Shown here piece by piece: positions 6,468 to 10,339 of a stretch of DNA of 10,339 bases. Numbering within the stretch: the first letter of the stretch is position 1; each line of letters begins with the position of its first letter. The stretch lies in NCBI GenBank assembly GCA_947626405.1, contig CANQSE010000051.1:1-10339 (forward strand). The letters are read 5' to 3'. The position numbers were made by a program, and so were the translations under genes. The DNA comes from an uncultured Acetatifactor sp. GTDB taxonomy: Bacteria; Bacillota; Clostridia; Lachnospirales; Lachnospiraceae. A model generated the notes under the pieces. The model searched no databases. It saw nothing but the letters and a program-made list of their open reading frames with translations, and was not told where the DNA came from.

Positions 6468-7238
6468 TCAATCTGTTTTTTGCGCGTCTGTTTTTTCAGA
6501 GTTAAAATATTCTTCCTTAAGGATTGAATACCGACTGGAGATAATGCCGCACACATATGCGCCCGGAGCCTTCCGCTTGTCTTTTTCTAGCCTGTCAAGG
6601 TATACGGGGGGCTCAAACTCGATTACCACCCTGGCTTTTTTGATTTTCGGGAAATGATCCTCAAAGACAGCCGCGGAGTTTACTATAACCATTGGGATCA
6701 CCGGAACCCCGCCTTTTTCAGCGATCTTGAAGCTGCCGTCGTGAAACGGAAGGAATGTGTCGTTTACCTTGTTTCTTGTCCCTTCAGGGAAAATGCAGAG
6801 TGAAATTCCGTTTTTTACGTTTTCCGCGCCCTGCAGTATTGTCTTAAGACCTTTTTTTATGTCCTTACGATCCAGAAAAAGACACCGTATATTTATCATC
6901 CAGAAGTTTAAAAGGGGCCAGGTGCGCATCTCGGCCTTGGACACATATCCTGTCACGCGCGGAAATTCGGAAAGAGTTAGGACAATATCAAAATAACTGC
7001 GATGGTTTCCGACATAGAGGACTGCTGTGTCGTCGGGAATATTTTCCCTGCCGAGCACGATAAGCTCCGTCCCCGCAAGATGTCTTATGCAGCGAAAGCC
7101 CCATCCCACGATGGCCTTGGAGCTTCTGTCCTTTAGCTCAGGATTAAATTTACCTATCACCCACTCGGCCGCAAGCAGCGGAATAGTCAAAATCAGAAAA
7201 AGGACAAGGTAGATCACTATTACAATAAAACGGATCAT
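6468..7238 (-). CDS. plsC: 1-acyl-sn-glycerol-3-phosphate acyltransferase (PlsC family)
   Basis: This membrane-associated enzyme (256 aa) transfers an acyl group to the 2-position of lysophosphatidic acid, giving phosphatidic acid for phospholipid synthesis. One N-terminal membrane segment (about residues 3-24) is followed by the four acyltransferase blocks: NHRSYFD (78-84, the catalytic H-x4-D), FLDR (121-124), FPEGTR (150-155) and VPVIPM (178-183). The tail after residue 215 is charged (Lys/Glu/Asp-rich) and not distinctive. GGGAG (7253-7249) lies 10 bases before the ATG at 7238-7236. The amidohydrolase follows on the same strand, and a divergent lipoprotein gene lies on the other side, so the promoter should fall in 7239-7345. 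Family assignment is firm; the exact acyl acceptor is inferred from the family's main activity. Confidence 0.92.
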   Translation of the reverse strand: MIRFIVIVIYLVLFLILTIPLLAAEWVIGKFNPELKDRSSKAIVGWGFRCIRHLAGTELIVLGRENIPDDTAVLYVGNHRSYFDIVLTLSEFPRVTGYVSKAEMRTWPLLNFWMINIRCLFLDRKDIKKGLKTILQGAENVKNGISLCIFPEGTRNKVNDTFLPFHDGSFKIAEKGGVPVIPMVIVNSAAVFEDHFPKIKKARVVIEFEPPVYLDRLEKDKRKAPGAYVCGIISSRYSILKEEYFNSEKTDAQKTD

Positions 7239-7272
7239 AAGGGTTTGTCTCCCATTCTTAAAAAATTTATAT

Positions 7273-7289
7273 GAACCGGAACGGTTTTC
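7273..7289. promoter_or_regulatory. Dyad in the divergent plsC/lipoprotein intergenic region
   Basis: AACCG (7274-7278) and CGGTT (7282-7286) form an inverted repeat around GAA. The symmetry extends imperfectly to ATGAA...TTCAT outside it. It lies 34 bases before the plsC start in the 119-base divergent region, a position suited to an operator. Possible but weak -10 boxes are TAGAAT (7319-7324, + strand) and TATAAA or TATGAT (- strand, 7271-7266 and 7300-7295); none has a good -35. It does not match the FapR operator as I know it. Confidence 0.3.
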
Positions 7290-7357
7290 ATTTTATCATA
7301 AAAAGGACTGCGTGTACATAGAATAGAGCAAAAGAAAAAGGTTTATGCGGTGGAAAA

Positions 7358-7792
7358 TTGAAAAAAGAAAATAAGAGAAATTTTCACATCAGGGCGTTGA
7401 TCTGCGTGATTCTGACGGGGGCTATCCTGCACCTTTCGGGCTGCTCCTTTCTGAGCGAAGAAACCGTAAAGCTGCGTGATCTGGAATTTACGGTGCTCAG
7501 CGAAGAAAAAATACCACAGGAGCTTTTGGCTATCATAGAAGAAAAGAAGGCCGCTCCCTTCCAGGTGACCTACAGCGACAATGAAAATCTCTACATATGC
7601 GTAGGTTACGGGGAACAGGAGACAGGCGGATACAGCATAGCCGTAAATGAACTGTATCTGACCGAGTCAAATATTTGTGCCGCCACCTGTCTGCTTGGAC
7701 CTGATATCTCGCAAAAGGGAAACAAGACGCCGTCTTATCCGTATATTGTGATAAAGACGGAATATCTGGAACAGACGGTAATTTTTGAATAG
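7358..7792 (+). CDS. Small lipoprotein with PrcB-like C-terminal domain
   Basis: This is a predicted exported lipoprotein (144 aa) anchored to the outer face of the membrane. A basic N-terminus (KKENKR), a hydrophobic stretch (11-26) and the lipobox LSGC (26-29) give a mature protein starting at Cys29. Residues about 77-138 resemble the PrcB C-terminal domain (PF14343): a strand, then ETGGYSI (88-94), a second strand, and TPSYPYIVIK (124-133) as the closing strand. In Treponema, PrcB is an accessory protein of a surface protease complex; no protease is encoded here. The start is TTG, as in-frame sequence upstream reaches TAG (7319-7321) without an ATG. GGTGG (7349-7353) is only 4 bases from it, so the start is the least certain part. 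A 9-codon frame (ATG 7345 to TAA 7374) overlaps it and is probably chance. Confidence 0.8.
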   Translation: MKKENKRNFHIRALICVILTGAILHLSGCSFLSEETVKLRDLEFTVLSEEKIPQELLAIIEEKKAAPFQVTYSDNENLYICVGYGEQETGGYSIAVNELYLTESNICAATCLLGPDISQKGNKTPSYPYIVIKTEYLEQTVIFE

Positions 7793-7856
7793 TGCCGACC
7801 GCTCACACGGTCTGTCGGGAGAACATCGACATTACCGGGCTGAATTGTTATGTTTT

Positions 7857-7891
7857 AAGGGTTGTCCGCGCGACAACCCTTTCTTTTTTTT
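7857..7891 (+). terminator. Rho-independent terminator after the lipoprotein gene
   Basis: AAGGGTTGTC (7857-7866) pairs perfectly with GACAACCCTT (7872-7881) over 10 base pairs with a 5-base CGCGC loop, followed by C and nine T's (7883-7891). It is 64 bases after the lipoprotein stop and 46 bases before the pyrC ATG. It probably ends the lipoprotein transcript. If the pyrC promoter lies upstream of it, it could instead act as an attenuator in the pyrC leader. Confidence 0.9.
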
Positions 7892-7937
7892 GTAATTCAT
7901 GTTACACTTGATAAAAGAAAAATCCGAGGAGGCTCAT

Positions 7938-9209
7938 ATGCTGCTTATCAAAAACGGATACATGATCGACCCGAAATCCGGAAAGGACGGGAAATACGAT
8001 ATTCTTACCGACGGATCAAGGATTGCGAAAATCGGAAAGAACCTTACGCCTGTGTCCGGCGGGTGCAGGGTTATCGATGCGGAAGGACTGCTGGTGGCGC
8101 CGGGGCTTGTTGATGTTCATGTGCATTTCAGGGATCCGGGCTTTACCGAAAAGGAAGATATCATAAGCGGGGCGACCGCCGCCGCAAAGGGCGGCTTCAC
8201 TTCCGTAGTGATGATGGCTAACACAAATCCTCCCGTGGACAATAAGGACACCCTGGAATATGTTTTGCGGCGCGGCAGGGAGACGGGAATACACGTTTAC
8301 GCATGCGCCTGCGTGACGAAAGCGATGCAGGGCAAGGGGCTTGTTTCGATGAGGGAGCTTGCCGAGGCGGGAGCTTCGGGATTTACCGACGACGGAAGAC
8401 CCGTTATGGACGAAAGGCTTGCAAGAAGCGCCATGGAACATGCGGCGGCGCTGGATCTGCCCGTCAGCTTTCATGAGGAGGATCCTTCACTGATCTCGGA
8501 GAACGGGATAAATCACGGTCATGCAAGTGAAAGGCTTGGAATAACCGGTTCTCCCAGGGAAGCCGAGACGGTCCTGGCCGCGCGGGATCTTGAGCTTGCC
8601 CTTGAAACAGGGGCGAGCGTAAACATTCAGCATATCAGTACCGCCCAGACCGTAGAGCTGGTGCGCAGGGCTAAGGAAAAGGGCACGAATATCCATGCGG
8701 AGGCTACTCCTCATCATTTCACCCTTACGGAGGACGCGGTGGAAAAATACGGCTCTCTTGCAAAAATGAACCCTCCTTTGCGCACGGAGGAAGACCGGAT
8801 GGAGATAATACGCGGACTTGTGGACGGAACCATAGACATGATTGCGACGGATCACGCCCCCCACACCGCTAAAGAAAAGTCGTCGCCCATAACTGATGCG
8901 CCCAGCGGTATTATCGGGCTTGAGACAGCTCTGGCGCTTGGGATCACGGAGCTTGTTGACAAGGGATATATTACAATGTGCCGGCTGCTCAGGCTTATGA
9001 GCACCAACCCTGCGGCGCTGTACCACATTGATGCGGGATATCTTGAGGAGGGCGGCCCCGCGGATATAATTCTCATAGACACATATGCGGGGCTGACGCC
9101 TGAAAATTACGCTTCAAAAGCGTCAAATACGCCTTTTACGGGCTGGAGCCTCAAAGGAAAGGTAGTAAAGACGATATGCTCAGGCGTGGAGGTTTACACC
9201 TCCAAATGA
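7938..9209 (+). CDS. pyrC: Dihydroorotase, class I
   Basis: PyrC cyclises carbamoyl-aspartate to dihydroorotate, the third step of UMP synthesis. It is a 423-aa zinc amidohydrolase with HVHFRDPG (H61, H63 and the substrate-binding R65), GFTDDGRP (D151), HEEDPS (H179), IQHIST (H232) and the catalytic Asp305 in ATDHAPHT. This motif set and the length fit the class I bacterial enzyme rather than the shorter E. coli type. I place the start at ATG 7938 because GAGGAGG (7926-7932) is 5 bases upstream and the protein then begins MLLIKNG, like relatives; an ATG at 7899 adds 13 residues without a ribosome site. pyrK follows after 37 bases and pyrD after that, so this is the first gene of a pyrimidine operon in this window. 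A possible promoter (TTGTAA 7890, GATAAA 7911) has a short 15-base spacer. Confidence 0.95.
   Translation: MLLIKNGYMIDPKSGKDGKYDILTDGSRIAKIGKNLTPVSGGCRVIDAEGLLVAPGLVDVHVHFRDPGFTEKEDIISGATAAAKGGFTSVVMMANTNPPVDNKDTLEYVLRRGRETGIHVYACACVTKAMQGKGLVSMRELAEAGASGFTDDGRPVMDERLARSAMEHAAALDLPVSFHEEDPSLISENGINHGHASERLGITGSPREAETVLAARDLELALETGASVNIQHISTAQTVELVRRAKEKGTNIHAEATPHHFTLTEDAVEKYGSLAKMNPPLRTEEDRMEIIRGLVDGTIDMIATDHAPHTAKEKSSPITDAPSGIIGLETALALGITELVDKGYITMCRLLRLMSTNPAALYHIDAGYLEEGGPADIILIDTYAGLTPENYASKASNTPFTGWSLKGKVVKTICSGVEVYTSK
9187..9204 (+). other. Hairpin at the end of pyrC
   Basis: TGGAGGT (9187-9193) and ACCTCCA (9198-9204) are perfect complements around TTAC, giving a 7-base-pair stem that ends just before the pyrC stop codon. 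There is no T-run. It encodes the ordinary C-terminal residues V-E-V-Y-T-S, so it may be a coding coincidence; otherwise it is a candidate stability or processing element between pyrC and pyrK. Confidence 0.3.
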
Positions 9210-9246
9210 TCTTAAAATGCGGCGGACGAGAAAGGATATACCGGAT

Positions 9247-10035
9247 ATGAAGACGTTTGAATGTGCTGAGGTTATCAGCCAGAAAGAGATATCTCCCGAC
9301 ATTTTTGATATGTGGATCGGAACCGGAATTGCAGAAGATGCTGTCCCGGGGCAGTTTATCGGAGTCTGCACCGGCGACAAAAGCAAGCTTCTTCCCAGAC
9401 CTATAAGCATTTGCGAGGTAAACCGTGACAGAACGGCTCTGCGGATCGTCTACAGACGGGGCGGCAGCAGCACGGGCACCTATGAGATATCGGAATATGC
9501 GCCCGGCGGTCCGCGTTCCCAAATCCGGATAATAGGTCCTCTTGGCAACGGCTTTCCCCTTGAGCGCGGAGAGGGAAAGAGAGTGTTTATCATGGGAGGA
9601 GGCATAGGAATACCGCCGCTTGTGGAGCTGTCAAAGCGTCTGGATGCGGATAAAAAAATTATTCTGGGGTACCGCAGCCTTGACGGATCCTTTTTAAAAA
9701 ATGATCTGGAACAGTACGGACAGGTTTATGTCGCTACCGACGACGGCAGCGGCGGAACAAAGGGAAACGTGATTGACGCAGTGAGGGAAAACGGACTTGA
9801 GGCGGACGTTATTTTTGCATGCGGCCCCATGCCTATGCTGCGCGCCATAAAGTCATATGCTGCCCGGGCGGGGATCGAAGCCTTTATATCGCTTGAGGAG
9901 CACATGGCATGCGGAGTGGGCGCCTGTCTCGGCTGTGTGGTAAAAACGGAAAAAGTGCATCATCACACTAATGTGAACAATGCGCGTATCTGCACTGACG
10001 GGCCTGTATTTGAGGCGTCGGAGGTTTTAATCTGA
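9247..10035 (+). CDS. pyrK: Dihydroorotate dehydrogenase B, electron-transfer subunit
   Basis: PyrK carries FAD and a 2Fe-2S cluster and passes electrons from PyrD's FMN to NAD+. From ATG 9247 it has 262 aa: an FAD domain with RPISI (51-55), GGSSTGTYEIS (72-82) and GPLGNGF (97-103), a nucleotide-binding domain with MGGGIGIPPL (116-125) and ACGPMPML (191-198), and the cluster cysteines C222, C227, C230 and C249. The loop between the last two is 18 residues long and contains three consecutive histidines (238-240). AAAGGA (9231-9236) lies 10 bases before this ATG; the ATG at 9217 would add 10 residues not expected in the family and has no ribosome site. It sits 37 bases after pyrC and 43 before pyrD. 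Its presence shows that the PyrD here is the NAD-dependent class 1B enzyme. Confidence 0.95.
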   Translation: MKTFECAEVISQKEISPDIFDMWIGTGIAEDAVPGQFIGVCTGDKSKLLPRPISICEVNRDRTALRIVYRRGGSSTGTYEISEYAPGGPRSQIRIIGPLGNGFPLERGEGKRVFIMGGGIGIPPLVELSKRLDADKKIILGYRSLDGSFLKNDLEQYGQVYVATDDGSGGTKGNVIDAVRENGLEADVIFACGPMPMLRAIKSYAARAGIEAFISLEEHMACGVGACLGCVVKTEKVHHHTNVNNARICTDGPVFEASEVLI

Positions 10036-10078
10036 ATTTTGACAAAGCCCGTCCGGAGGGCGGCGGAAAAGAGGCGGT

Positions 10079-10339
10079 ATGGACACACAGGTAACTATTG
10101 CGGGAGTCACATTTAAAAATCCGGTTATGACCGCATCCGGTACTTTCGGTTCAGGCATGGAGTATTCTGAGTTTGTGGATCTGAACAGACTTGGAGCCGT
10201 TGTCACAAAAGGCGTGGCAAATGTTCCCTGGACGGGTAATCCCACGCCCAGAGTTGCGGAAGTCTACGGCGGAATGTTAAACGCCATAGGGCTCCAGAAC
10301 CCGGGTGTAAAGGTGTTTATGGAGCGGGATATTCCTTTC
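10079..10339 (+). CDS. pyrD: Dihydroorotate dehydrogenase, class 1B catalytic subunit (partial)
   Basis: Only the first 87 codons are in the window; the frame stays open to the last base. The protein begins MDTQVTIAGVTFKNPVM and shows the FMN-barrel opening ASGTFGSG (19-26), then GAVVTKGV and the conserved NAIGLQNPG (72-80) of class 1 enzymes. It oxidises dihydroorotate to orotate, the fourth step of UMP synthesis, with PyrK relaying electrons to NAD+. GAGG at 10071-10074 is 4 bases from the ATG, a short spacing. The 43-base gap after pyrK holds a small stem, CCGTCC (10049-10054) with GGGCGG (10058-10063), and no terminator, so translation follows from the same mRNA. Confidence 0.95.
   Translation, partial: MDTQVTIAGVTFKNPVMTASGTFGSGMEYSEFVDLNRLGAVVTKGVANVPWTGNPTPRVAEVYGGMLNAIGLQNPGVKVFMERDIPF

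Noticed and set aside
6443..6471. Promoter for the amidohydrolase gene (TTGACA on the - strand at 6471-6466)
   Set aside because: At 17 bases the -10 would be ATTTAC, and the better TATATT sits at a 14-base spacer; it also overlaps the plsC stop. Cotranscription with plsC is more likely.
7793..7937. PyrR-type attenuator in the pyrC leader
   Set aside because: The conserved PyrR binding-loop sequence is not present in the leader.
10039..10078. Promoter for pyrD (TTGACA at 10039-10044)
   Set aside because: The region 16-18 bases downstream is GC-rich (GCGGAA) with no -10 box; pyrD most likely shares the pyrC-pyrK transcript.

Overview
The window looks like chromosomal DNA from an anaerobic Gram-positive bacterium of the class Clostridia, most likely a Lachnospiraceae-type gut commensal. 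The evidence is a ferredoxin-linked 2-oxoacid oxidoreductase (IorA/IorB), a class 1B dihydroorotate dehydrogenase with its PyrK electron-transfer subunit, strong purine-rich Shine-Dalgarno sites and a moderate, roughly half-GC composition. No phage, transposon, CRISPR or tRNA/rRNA signal was seen. The organism assignment is inference.

Layout. Positions 1-324 are non-coding: a folded element (about 3-92), a stretch that is C-rich on the + strand (101-160), three CCTTGAAAAA repeats and a TATAAT box. Then on the + strand come mgtE (Mg2+ channel lacking the usual N domain), an AMP-forming acyl-CoA ligase, iorA and iorB. iorA is broken by a one-base deletion at 4269-4270. Next, on the - strand, is a two-gene unit: plsC (7238-6468), then a metal-dependent amidohydrolase (6395-5538). 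From about 7358 the + strand resumes with a small PrcB-like lipoprotein and a strong intrinsic terminator (7857-7891). The last part is a pyrimidine cluster: pyrC, pyrK and the first 87 codons of pyrD, which runs off the window.

How the genes work together. The ligase-iorA-iorB unit reads as an aromatic amino acid fermentation module. The oxidoreductase would convert aryl pyruvates to aryl-acetyl-CoA, CO2 and reduced ferredoxin. The ligase, run towards acid release or uptake, would interconvert aryl-acetyl-CoA and aryl acetate with AMP/ATP. The iorA frameshift would abolish this unless it is a sequencing error. PyrC, PyrK and PyrD carry out consecutive steps of de novo UMP synthesis: PyrC makes dihydroorotate and PyrD-PyrK oxidises it with NAD+. 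PlsC makes phosphatidic acid for membrane lipid; its amidohydrolase partner has no identifiable substrate.

I did not find a convincing new multi-gene system. The observations most worth following are the iorA frameshift at a catalytic-domain motif, the oxidoreductase-ligase pairing, the folded element at the left edge, and the hairpin between the lipoprotein and pyrC, which could be a terminator or an attenuator.
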